Positions 1 through 5,731 of a stretch of 7,430 bases of DNA are shown here, piece by piece. Position 1 is the first letter of the stretch. Each line of letters starts with the position of its first letter. Origin of the DNA: Planktotalea sp. Lineage in GTDB: Bacteria > Pseudomonadota > Alphaproteobacteria > Rhodobacterales > Rhodobacteraceae. Under the pieces are notes generated by a model. That model worked only from the letters and a program-made list of their open reading frames with translations, was not told the origin of the DNA and did not search any database. Location: contig JAHEGL010000016.1 in assembly GCA_024645145.1 (NCBI GenBank), forward strand, positions 1 through 7,430, written 5' to 3'. A program made the position numbers and the translations under genes.

Positions 1-738
1 TTTTTCGACGAACACATGGATCGCTTTTTTGAAAGCTGCTTGGCTGTGTCGCTAGAGGTTGGCATGGACCGCGCTGGCATCATGGAGGCGTTGGAGAAGA
101 CAGCGGCTGCCAATGGAATGACCCACGATGTGCATTGCCGTTTAATGCTCACACGGGGGGTGAAGGTGAAACCGTTTCAGCACCCTTCGCTCAGTCGTAC
201 GGGGCCAACCATGGTGATTATCATGGAGCATTCTAAGCCTGCTCAAGCATTGCAAAGCAAAGGCATTCGTCTTGCAACCGTGCCGCAAGTGCGTGGTTTA
301 CCGATGTCGCAGGACGCGAAATACAACAGCCATTCCAAACTGAATTGCGTGATTGCCTGTCTTCGGGCAGAGCAAGCCGGAGCCGATGAAGGTTTGATGC
401 TCGATCCACATGGCTTTGTGAACACGACGAATGCGTGTAACTTTTTCATTGTCCGCAAGGGGGCTGTTTGGACCTCTACAGGGGATTATTGCATGAATGG
501 TGTGACGCGGCAGAAGGTGATTGATCTATGCCATGCCAACGACGTCGAAGTGCATGAGCGCAATTATTCACTTGTTGATGCGTATGGCGCAGATGAGGCG
601 TTTTTGACGGGAACCTTCGGCGCACAAACCCCTGTGGGTGAAATCGACGGTAGGCTAATTGGCGATGGCAGCCGTCCTGTTACGGCGCGGATCAGGACCC
701 TTTATAAAGAACTGGTCGAGGCATATACAGCCCAGTAG
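1..738 (+). CDS. Class IV PLP-dependent aminotransferase (BCAT/D-amino-acid transaminase-like), 5'-truncated by window edge
   Basis: This is a fold-type IV PLP enzyme expected to move an amino group between an amino acid and a 2-oxo acid; the substrate cannot be told from sequence. The frame is open from base 1, and residues before the first ATG (base 16) read FFDEH, matching the 'F..H..R...S' N-terminal stretch of the family. The true start therefore lies upstream and base 16 is not the start. Family landmarks are the block AGADEGLMLDPHGFV (about 376-420), NFFIV (439-453) and the NGVTR turn (496-510; LPGITR in relatives). The PLP pocket is unusual. The glutamate that normally contacts the pyridine nitrogen aligns with Thr (424-426), and the usual Schiff-base Lys position aligns with Asn (325-327), flanked by Lys at 319-321 and 337-339. 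The gene ends in TAG and converges on ptsN, 79 bp away. The family call is firm; the specificity is open. Confidence 0.87.
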   Translation, partial: FFDEHMDRFFESCLAVSLEVGMDRAGIMEALEKTAAANGMTHDVHCRLMLTRGVKVKPFQHPSLSRTGPTMVIIMEHSKPAQALQSKGIRLATVPQVRGLPMSQDAKYNSHSKLNCVIACLRAEQAGADEGLMLDPHGFVNTTNACNFFIVRKGAVWTSTGDYCMNGVTRQKVIDLCHANDVEVHERNYSLVDAYGADEAFLTGTFGAQTPVGEIDGRLIGDGSRPVTARIRTLYKELVEAYTAQ

Positions 739-817
739 ACGAATGTTGCATACTGGCTGAGAGGCATATGCAAACCCTACGTTCGTTCTGGATTTTTAGG
801 CTAAATTTACAGCGCCC
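739..817. other. Convergent intergenic region with a weak inverted repeat
   Basis: This 79-bp spacer separates the stop codons of the + strand aminotransferase and the - strand ptsN. It contains a perfect 7-bp inverted repeat, TTGCATA (746-752) and TATGCAA (767-773), with a 14-nt loop. The stem is AT-rich and no T-run follows directly on either strand; the nearest is GATTTTT about 18 bp downstream on the + strand. A shared transcription end is expected here, but I do not see a canonical intrinsic terminator. Confidence 0.3.
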
Positions 818-1285
818 TTAAGCAGCCTGATTCACTCGCTGGGTTTCAGCTATGATCGCATGCAAGGTTTCCGGCTCATTGTTCGCGCGCAGTTTTGCGC
901 AAATCGATGCATCACGCATTGTACGTGATACGAGCGCGAGCGCTTTCAAATGTTCAACGCCTGCATTTTCAGGGGCGAGCAAGCAAAAGAAAAGATCTAC
1001 AGGCTGGCGGTCAACTGCGTTGAAATCAATTGGCTTTTCCAGACGGATGAAGACTGCTTTCACCTCGTTCAATCCAGCAATACGCGCATGGGGCAACGCA
1101 ACACCGTGGCCAACACCTGTTGGCCCCAGCGTTTCACGTTCTTGCAATGCACGAACGATCGCTTCTTGGTCAAGATCATGAACATTTGCAGATACGTCGC
1201 CCAAAGCATGCAAAAGCATCTTCTTGCTCGAAACTGTAGAAACGGATTTTACCGCTTCAGGTTTGAGAAGACTAACGATGTTCAT
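818..1285 (-). CDS. ptsN: PTS IIA-like nitrogen-regulatory protein PtsN (EIIA-Ntr)
   Basis: PtsN is the terminal phosphoryl acceptor of the regulatory nitrogen PTS (EI-Ntr, NPr, EIIA-Ntr). It acts in the cytosol by binding regulatory partners and not by transporting sugar. The 155-residue protein is one PTS EIIA type-2 domain, the usual family length. The phosphorylatable histidine is His66 in GVALPHAR, preceded by the family's RETLGPTGVGHG stretch (50-61). The C-terminal half carries the LFFCLLAPENAGVEHLKAL block, a family hallmark. The start is ATG at 1283-1285, with GAGG (1295-1298) nine bases upstream. That GAGG lies in the loop of a hairpin described separately. The gene follows hpf by 41 nt, matching the common hpf-ptsN order. 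NPr and rapZ, which follow ptsN in enterobacteria, are absent; the next gene is convergent. Confidence 0.94.
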   Translation of the reverse strand: MNIVSLLKPEAVKSVSTVSSKKMLLHALGDVSANVHDLDQEAIVRALQERETLGPTGVGHGVALPHARIAGLNEVKAVFIRLEKPIDFNAVDRQPVDLFFCLLAPENAGVEHLKALALVSRTMRDASICAKLRANNEPETLHAIIAETQRVNQAA

Positions 1286-1319
1286 CTGCCTGTGCCTCGC
1301 CGCAGCTACCCACAGGCAG
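1286..1319 (-). promoter_or_regulatory. Perfect 9-bp hairpin abutting the ptsN start codon, with the SD in the loop
   Basis: On the transcribed (-) strand, CTGCCTGTG (1311-1319) is followed by a 16-nt loop and then its exact complement CACAGGCAG (1286-1294). The base after the 3' arm is the A of the ptsN ATG. The best Shine-Dalgarno candidate, GAGG (1295-1298), is the last four loop bases. Six of nine pairs are G-C. No U-run follows the stem in the mRNA sense, so it does not look like an intrinsic terminator for hpf. Control of ptsN translation or processing of the hpf-ptsN transcript is inference. Confidence 0.5.
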
Positions 1320-1326
1320 TGCTCTT

Positions 1327-1893
1327 TTATTTAGGATCGATCCAGCCGATATTTCCGTCATCTCGACGATATACCACATTCACGCTTTTATTACCGTCAT
1401 TTTTAAACACAAGAACCGGAGCATTGCCGAGTTCCATTTGCATTACAGCTTCACCGACTGAAAGAGACGGTATATTTGTCTCCATCTCAGCGACGATTAC
1501 AGGTTGCAAAGTGGCTGGCTCTGAATCCGAATCTTCGTGTTCTCGCTCGAGGATATAAGTGGAAGCGCCAATTAATTCAACTGGGTCTGTACGGTCTTTG
1601 TGGTGATCCTTGAGGCGGCGCTTATAACGCCTGAGCTGCTTATCCATTTTTTCGCCGCAACCGTCGAAAGCAGCATAGATTTCAGTAGCATGGGCGCGCG
1701 CAGTAGCGGTTAACCCTGTTGATAGATGGACTGTTGCTTCGCAAACAAATTCATGGGCGTCTTTAGAAAAGATGACATTTGCACCGGTTGGACGCTGAGC
1801 ATATTTCTCTAGAATTTCGCCTAATTCAGTTTTGACGTGAGTTTGCAGCGCTTCGCCGATATCGATCTGTTTGCCACTGATTTGGTAACGCAT
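1327..1893 (-). CDS. hpf: Ribosome hibernation promoting factor, long form (HPF/RaiA family)
   Basis: Hpf binds the 30S decoding region and, in its long form, drives 70S dimerisation into inactive 100S particles in slow or stationary growth. The 188-residue protein has the N-terminal S30AE domain (about 1-100; MRYQISGKQIDIGEAL start, then a basic KQLRRYKRRLKDHHKDR tail), an acidic linker (about 115-130), and the C-terminal dimerisation domain (about 133-188). The latter is recognisable by SVGEAVMQMEL and by SVNVVYRRDDGNIGWIDP at the end. Short gamma-proteobacterial HPF (about 95 residues) lacks this domain, so this is the long form. The start is ATG at 1891-1893 with a strong AAGGAG (1899-1904) five bases upstream. 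It sits between lptB and ptsN, but a 230-bp gap upstream, where many proteobacteria have rpoN, suggests its own promoter. Confidence 0.96.
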   Translation of the reverse strand: MRYQISGKQIDIGEALQTHVKTELGEILEKYAQRPTGANVIFSKDAHEFVCEATVHLSTGLTATARAHATEIYAAFDGCGEKMDKQLRRYKRRLKDHHKDRTDPVELIGASTYILEREHEDSDSEPATLQPVIVAEMETNIPSLSVGEAVMQMELGNAPVLVFKNDGNKSVNVVYRRDDGNIGWIDPK

Positions 1894-2123
1894 CCTGTCT
1901 CCTTCATATATTTATGCCATCGCGCGAAAACGCACGGTCCTAATGCTAGGGTTGGCGGGCAGGGAATGAACATTTCATAGATTGAGCAGTATCAGCCCCG
2001 CTAAGGGTAAAGTTCTGAGGGACATGCGCGATCATGCAAAACGTCATATCTACATCTGACGACAAAGCAGCGGCGTCTGTCAATCAATTCCGAGGGTTAC
2101 CCACAACAAAGTGCAAAACATTT
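1894..2123 (-). other. 230-bp lptB-hpf intergenic region, probable hpf promoter region
   Basis: No open frame here looks like a protein. On the - strand there is an exact TTGACA (2083 down to 2078) that could be a sigma-70 -35 box, but the hexamer at 17-bp spacing (GTCAGA) is a poor -10 and TAGATA lies too far away. A 13-bp palindrome ATGAA-CAT-TTCAT (1966-1978) is a possible protein-binding site. Smaller symmetric sequences are GGGTTACCC (2094-2102), just past lptB, and CCTAATGCTAGG (1940-1951). No GC-rich stem plus T-run terminator follows lptB. A promoter is expected because of the gap size, but I cannot place it with confidence. Confidence 0.35.
1899..1905 (-). promoter_or_regulatory. Strong ribosome binding site of hpf
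   Basis: GAAGGAG on the - strand lies five bases before the hpf ATG. It is the best Shine-Dalgarno match in the window and fixes the hpf start. Confidence 0.8.
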
Positions 2124-2882
2124 TCAGGAGATTTTGAAATATTCACCAAGATAGACACGGCGCACGTTTTCGTTTTGCACGACTTCATCGGGCGTACCTG
2201 ACATGAGAACTTGGCCATCATGTAAAATGTAGGCGCGATCGACAATTTCTAACGTTTCCCGCACGTTGTGATCTGTGATCAACACGCCAATACCACGCTT
2301 TTTCAGATCAGCGACAAGGTGGCGGATATCCCCGACAGAGATCGGATCAACGCCGGCAAAGGGTTCATCCAAGAGCAAATACTTGGGATCCGCGGCCAAG
2401 CAACGCGCGATTTCCACGCGTCGACGTTCGCCACCAGATAGCGCAAGTGCTGGCGCACTGCGAAGATGTTCAATGGAGAACTCAGAGAGCAATTCTTCCA
2501 AACGCTCACGTCTCTTCTGGCGGTTATTTTGTGAGATATCGAGGATTGAAGCGATGTTGTCTTCGACGCTCATCCCGCGAAAAATAGACATTTCTTGTGG
2601 AAGATAACCAATGCCAAGTTTCGCGCGGCGATACATAGGCAGGTTCGTCACATCACGGCCATCAATGGAAACGGTACCGCCTTCGGGATAAACAAGTCCG
2701 GCAATCGCGTAAAAACTTGTGGTTTTCCCAGATCCATTAGGCCCAAGCAGCGCAATAACTTCACCGCGCTCAAGCTTCATGGAGACGTCGCGAATGACGA
2801 CCTTCTTTTTATAGCTTTTGCGCAAATTGTCGATGCGTAGGCCTGAGCTGCCTTCCGTCACTGAAAGATCAGGACGGCTCAT
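2124..2882 (-). CDS. lptB: LPS export system ATP-binding protein LptB
   Basis: LptB is the cytoplasmic ATPase of the LptB2FG transporter, which extracts LPS from the inner membrane and pushes it onto LptC and LptA. The 252-residue protein has a complete ABC ATPase core: Walker A GPNGSGKT (47-54, Lys53), Q-loop Gln96 in the LptB-typical YLPQEMSIFRGMSVEDNI, signature LSGGE (148-152), Walker B YLLLDEP (168-174, catalytic Glu173), D-loop AGVDP, and switch His205 in ITDHN. The N-terminus is about ten residues longer than in E. coli LptB (241 residues). The ATG (2880-2882) overlaps the lptA stop by four bases (ATGA), which indicates translational coupling; AGGA about ten bases upstream may serve as a weak SD. 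It is the last gene of the tight lpt block. LptF and LptG are not in the window, as is usual. Confidence 0.98.
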   Translation of the reverse strand: MSRPDLSVTEGSSGLRIDNLRKSYKKKVVIRDVSMKLERGEVIALLGPNGSGKTTSFYAIAGLVYPEGGTVSIDGRDVTNLPMYRRAKLGIGYLPQEMSIFRGMSVEDNIASILDISQNNRQKRRERLEELLSEFSIEHLRSAPALALSGGERRRVEIARCLAADPKYLLLDEPFAGVDPISVGDIRHLVADLKKRGIGVLITDHNVRETLEIVDRAYILHDGQVLMSGTPDEVVQNENVRRVYLGEYFKIS

Positions 2883-3412
2883 CCGTTGTCGTCCTGACTG
2901 GACCCACCAGTCCTTAGTAGGGTTTTCACGCGGCCTGTCATCAAAGCGGTGCCGTCGTCGAGCTTTATCGTCATCTTGTCAGACGCAATTGCGCTTAGTT
3001 TTTGTGTCACGAGGACATCGCCAGTCATGACCATGACTTCATTTTGAAGATCATAATCCGCTTCTTCCGCTTCGGCGGCTTCTTCGTTCTGAATGATTGT
3101 AACGCCACCTGTGGCTTTCATGCTTTGGATGTCGCTTTGTTCATCATTGTAGAAAACCTTCACCCATGGCGCATAAAGCGTCATCGTGTCTTGGATGACG
3201 ACAACGTCCCCTGTGAACAAAGCAGTGTTGCTTTCCTCATCAATCGCGAGCTGTTTGGAGGTCACATCAATGGGCGCGCTGGTGTCTTGTTGGCGGTCGC
3301 CGAACGCAATTGTCGTGCCTTCTTGCGCGTCTGTGTCTTGGGCCAAGGCGAGTGAACTCATAAGACCGAAGCTTAGAACACAAGACATCAACAGGGTTTG
3401 GATCAATTGCAC
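2879..3412 (-). CDS. lptA: LPS transport periplasmic protein LptA (OstA-like)
   Basis: LptA is the periplasmic bridge that carries LPS from LptC to the outer-membrane LptD. The 177-residue protein starts with a signal peptide (1-24; hydrophobic core about 7-22, likely cut after LALA before Gln25). The OstA-like beta-jellyroll domain (about 47-160) is marked by PIDVTSKQLAIDEESNTALF and TGDVVV. The mid-domain hairpin is acid-rich (EEAAEAEEADYD), and the tail is short and polar. The start is GTG (3410-3412), nine bases after the lptC stop with AGG (3421-3423) upstream. It is the only standard start that keeps the whole signal peptide, since an in-frame TAG (the lptC stop) lies just four codons before it. 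The next ATG, at residue 9, would cut into the signal peptide. The stop overlaps the lptB start (ATGA). Confidence 0.93.
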   Translation of the reverse strand: MQLIQTLLMSCVLSFGLMSSLALAQDTDAQEGTTIAFGDRQQDTSAPIDVTSKQLAIDEESNTALFTGDVVVIQDTMTLYAPWVKVFYNDEQSDIQSMKATGGVTIIQNEEAAEAEEADYDLQNEVMVMTGDVLVTQKLSAIASDKMTIKLDDGTALMTGRVKTLLRTGGSSQDDNG

Positions 3413-3421
3413 GGTGTTTGC

Positions 3422-4033
3422 CTACTCATCTTTTTGTTTCTTATACACTAAATGTACACCTTGAGTAAAAAGCAATTCTACTTTTCCAGTGGCATCATCG
3501 GATTTGACGAACATTTTGCCGGCTCGCAGCGTGCCAGGTGGGCCAAATCCAGTAACTTGGCCTGCAGATTCACCCTCTATCTTTGACAACAAGGATGTGA
3601 GCTGGCTTGTCTTGAAGTCATAGCCATCGGTTGTGATAAGATGCACATTTCCGCTGAGCACAGCGAGATCTTGCTCTTCATCGACAATTCCGGTGTCAGC
3701 AGTGATCGTCATCACCTCACCACTGTCGAGATTGATAACAGCGTTAACCACTTGGCCGTAGGTTTTGCCCTCAATGTTAGGATCAGGGCGCGCGGATTGC
3801 GCGGTGACAGTCATGCTTTTGCCAGTGTTGGTATTGCCATCGTATTGCAGATCACTGAGCTGTGAGCCACTAATCCGATCACGAAATGCTTGATCGGATA
3901 AGGCAATTGCAGCCGTGGGATCCACTTTGCGCGAGATAAGAAACATGGTCGACAAAAGCATAAGAGCGACCAGTGGCAGCGTGATCTTTAATCCGCGCAC
4001 AACGCGCGTGTATGCGTGATCACCAAACACCAT
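3422..4033 (-). CDS. lptC: LPS export ABC transporter periplasmic protein LptC
   Basis: LptC is the bitopic inner-membrane anchor that docks LptB2FG to LptA. The 203-residue protein has a short cytosolic N-terminus with basic residues (Arg10, Arg13, Lys16), one membrane helix (about 16-34), and a periplasmic domain of the LptC/YrbK type, with TADTGIVDEEQDLAVLSGNV and the GFGPPGTLRAGKM region as recognisable strands. Length is close to the 191 residues of E. coli LptC. The ATG (4031-4033) is three bases after the kdsD stop with no good Shine-Dalgarno, so translation is probably coupled to kdsD. kdsC, which lies between kdsD and lptC in E. coli, is absent. The stop (TAG) is in frame with lptA, four codons before its GTG start. 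Confidence 0.93.
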   Translation of the reverse strand: MVFGDHAYTRVVRGLKITLPLVALMLLSTMFLISRKVDPTAAIALSDQAFRDRISGSQLSDLQYDGNTNTGKSMTVTAQSARPDPNIEGKTYGQVVNAVINLDSGEVMTITADTGIVDEEQDLAVLSGNVHLITTDGYDFKTSQLTSLLSKIEGESAGQVTGFGPPGTLRAGKMFVKSDDATGKVELLFTQGVHLVYKKQKDE

Positions 4034-4036
4034 GCT

Positions 4037-4999
4037 TTAACCCAATCCAGCGCGCAAGCAGTCGTGGATATGCAAAAAGCCTTCGACGCGGCCATTGGCG
4101 TCTGTCACAAAAAGACAGGTGATCTTGCGAGCGTTCATAATGCCCAATGCCTCTTCGGCGAGTGCATCAGCAAGGATTGTAGTTGGTCCAACTGTTTGAA
4201 CTGCATCTGCATCAAGATCGAGCAAGCCATCCATATGGCGACGTAAATCACCATCGGTGATGATGCCTTGCAACTTCGTGTTGGTATCAACAACACCAAC
4301 AACGCCAAATCCCTTTCGAGAGATTTCGAGCAATACGTCACCCATATGGGTGGTGGGATGAACCAAAGGCAACGCATCACCTTTGTGCATCAAATCACGC
4401 ACTTTCGACAGGCGCGCACCTAACTTTCCACCCGGATGAAAGTCGCGAAAATTCGCAGGTGTAAAATCGCGGTACTCCATCAAAGCGACAGCCATTGCGT
4501 CGCCCAGTGCAAGCGTCATTGTTGTTGAGGTCGTGGGCACGACTCCGGTGCCACAGGCTTCCTTGGCAGGGGGCAGGACAATCGCAACGTCAGACTGCGT
4601 GAGCAGTGTAGAGGTTGCGTTGCTCGCTACGCCGATCATTGGGATGCCAAAGCGGCGGGTATGCGCAATCACATCTGCCAGTTCCGGTGTTTCGCCCGAA
4701 TTGGATAGGACCAGAGCCACATCACCTTTCGCCATCATGCCTAGATCACCATGGCTCGCCTCAGCGGGGTGCACGAAATACGCAGGCGTCCCAGTGGAAG
4801 CAAAGGTCGCAGCGATTTTGCGCGCAACATGACCCGATTTGCCCATGCCGCAAATAATAATGCGACCGGGTGCATCAAGGATCATTTGAACAGCATCGCC
4901 AAAAGGATCGCCAATGCCATCCGCTAAAAGCGTTAAAGCGTTGGCTTCGATGCGTATCACACGTCGCGCGGCGTCGAGGAATTTTGATGTATCAGCCAT
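4037..4999 (-). CDS. kdsD: Arabinose-5-phosphate isomerase KdsD (KpsF/GutQ family)
   Basis: KdsD interconverts D-ribulose 5-phosphate and D-arabinose 5-phosphate, the first committed step towards Kdo in the LPS core. The 320-residue protein (E. coli KdsD 328) has an N-terminal SIS sugar-isomerase domain (about 30-185) with GMGKSG (51-56), SHGDLG (82-87), SNSGET (99-104) and TTSTT (156-160), then two CBS repeats (about 203-258 and 268-320; DGDLRRHMD ends the first). Residues matching the reported E. coli active site (Lys59, Glu111, Glu152, His193) are all present as Lys54, Glu106, Glu147 and His188. I chose the ATG at 4997-4999 because it matches the family N-terminus. The frame runs open to 5317, but that extension lies wholly inside the RNase D gene and has no family similarity. 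The start shares one base with the upstream stop (TAATG), which suggests coupling. Confidence 0.97.
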   Translation of the reverse strand: MADTSKFLDAARRVIRIEANALTLLADGIGDPFGDAVQMILDAPGRIIICGMGKSGHVARKIAATFASTGTPAYFVHPAEASHGDLGMMAKGDVALVLSNSGETPELADVIAHTRRFGIPMIGVASNATSTLLTQSDVAIVLPPAKEACGTGVVPTTSTTMTLALGDAMAVALMEYRDFTPANFRDFHPGGKLGARLSKVRDLMHKGDALPLVHPTTHMGDVLLEISRKGFGVVGVVDTNTKLQGIITDGDLRRHMDGLLDLDADAVQTVGPTTILADALAEEALGIMNARKITCLFVTDANGRVEGFLHIHDCLRAGLG

Positions 5000-5610
5000 T
5001 AGTGAGAAAAGATGTCCTGTTCGGGCCAACCTACAAGGTCGAGGTTTGCGCGCATGGGAAGAAAATCGAAACACGCCTGCGCAATTGCCATACGATCTTC
5101 GCGGATAAGGCGTTTGTTCAGTTCGGTGCGCAGACGATGAAGAAAAAGAACGTCGCTTGCCGCGTAATCTATTTGTGCTTTTGTAAGTTTTGCAGCACCC
5201 CAATCGCTGGACTGCTGCTGCTTGGAGATGTCCACGCTCAGCAATTCTTGCAAAAGGTTCTTGAGACCATGACGGTCCGTATAAGTACGCACCAGCTTGC
5301 TTGCGATTTTTGTGCAATAAACAGGAGCTGTAACAGCGCCAAATGCGTTCTGCATCGCGGCAATGTCAAAACGACCATAATGAAAGATCTTTAGAACGTT
5401 AGGATCAGTGAGCATTTTGCACAGGTTATGAGCGTCTGTCTGGCCCTTTGCGACCTGAACAAGATGCGCATTTCCGTCACCGCCAGACATCTGAATAACG
5501 CAAAGCCTATCGCGATGTGGGTGCAGACCCATGGTCTCACAATCAATTGCGACGACTGGACCAAGGTCCAAATCGTCGGGAAGGTCGTTTTGATACAGCG
5601 TGTTTGCCAT
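4999..5610 (-). CDS. rnd: Short RNase D-like 3'-5' exoribonuclease (DEDDy, no HRDC domain)
   Basis: This predicted 3'-5' exoribonuclease of the DnaQ-like DEDD superfamily would act on tRNA or other structured RNA ends. All catalytic motifs are present: Exo I Asp23-x-Glu25 (VVAIDCETMGL), Exo II Asp82 (FHYGRFD), and Exo III Tyr149/Asp153 (YAASD), which makes it DEDDy. At 203 residues it is only the exonuclease domain; E. coli RNase D (375) carries additional HRDC domains that are missing here. I chose the ATG at 5608-5610 (protein begins MANTLYQ) over one eight codons upstream (5632-5634). It has GGA six bases before it, and the extra residues add nothing recognisable. It leads the kdsD-lptCAB block and shares one base with kdsD. 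A role in LPS synthesis is not implied by the fold, so the linkage may be simply co-transcription. Confidence 0.93.
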   Translation of the reverse strand: MANTLYQNDLPDDLDLGPVVAIDCETMGLHPHRDRLCVIQMSGGDGNAHLVQVAKGQTDAHNLCKMLTDPNVLKIFHYGRFDIAAMQNAFGAVTAPVYCTKIASKLVRTYTDRHGLKNLLQELLSVDISKQQQSSDWGAAKLTKAQIDYAASDVLFLHRLRTELNKRLIREDRMAIAQACFDFLPMRANLDLVGWPEQDIFSH

Positions 5611-5731
5611 TTCAGATCCAATCGTTTCGCACATAGAATAACGTCAAGGAACACCAATGACTACCAATCTCATGTGCTGCGTGCCTATGGCATTGAACGG
5701 GGCTTAGAACCAGATGCAATCGAGTGTTGAC
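5611..5731 (-). other. Intergenic region upstream of the rnd-kdsD-lpt block
   Basis: This 121-bp gap is the only sizeable space before the lpt block, so its promoter is expected here. On the - strand there is a direct repeat ATTGGT (5668-5663 and 5658-5653) with a 10-bp period, then a TATTCT (5640-5635) that resembles a -10 box but lacks a good -35 at normal spacing. TTGACG (5646-5641) lies too close to it. No terminator is evident after the permease stop. Confidence 0.3.

Noticed and set aside
16..18. ATG at base 16 as the aminotransferase start
   Set aside because: The frame is open to base 1 with family-like residues, and homologues carry a further N-terminal region, so the start is outside the window.
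1286..1335. Reading the 1286-1319 inverted repeat as a + strand terminator, since T-rich sequence follows it on that strand
   Set aside because: No gene reads towards it on the + strand; the aminotransferase ends about 550 bp earlier. The T-tract is interrupted and not adjacent to the stem.
950..1558. Long + strand open frame opposite ptsN and hpf
   Set aside because: It is antisense to two well-recognised genes and spans their junction. The composition is not protein-like, and there is no SD or family motif.
2094..2102. GGGTTACCC as the lptB terminator stem
   Set aside because: The arms are only four bases with a one-base centre, which cannot form a stable hairpin, and no T-run follows.
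5000..5317. N-terminal extension of the kdsD frame to 5317
   Set aside because: It lies wholly inside the RNase D gene in another frame, has no similarity to SIS/KpsF proteins, and the family N-terminus (MADTSKF) begins at 4999.
4870..5394. 174-codon + strand open frame opposite kdsD and rnd
   Set aside because: It is the complement shadow of rnd, whose DEDDy motifs are all intact on the - strand.
5611..5634. Upstream ATG (5632-5634) as the rnd start
   Set aside because: It has no Shine-Dalgarno, and the eight extra residues resemble nothing in the family. The ATG at 5608-5610 has GGA at a good distance.
5629..5677. Inverted hexamers GCACAT/ATGTGC upstream of rnd
   Set aside because: They are six bases with a 37-base gap, expected by chance in a region this size.
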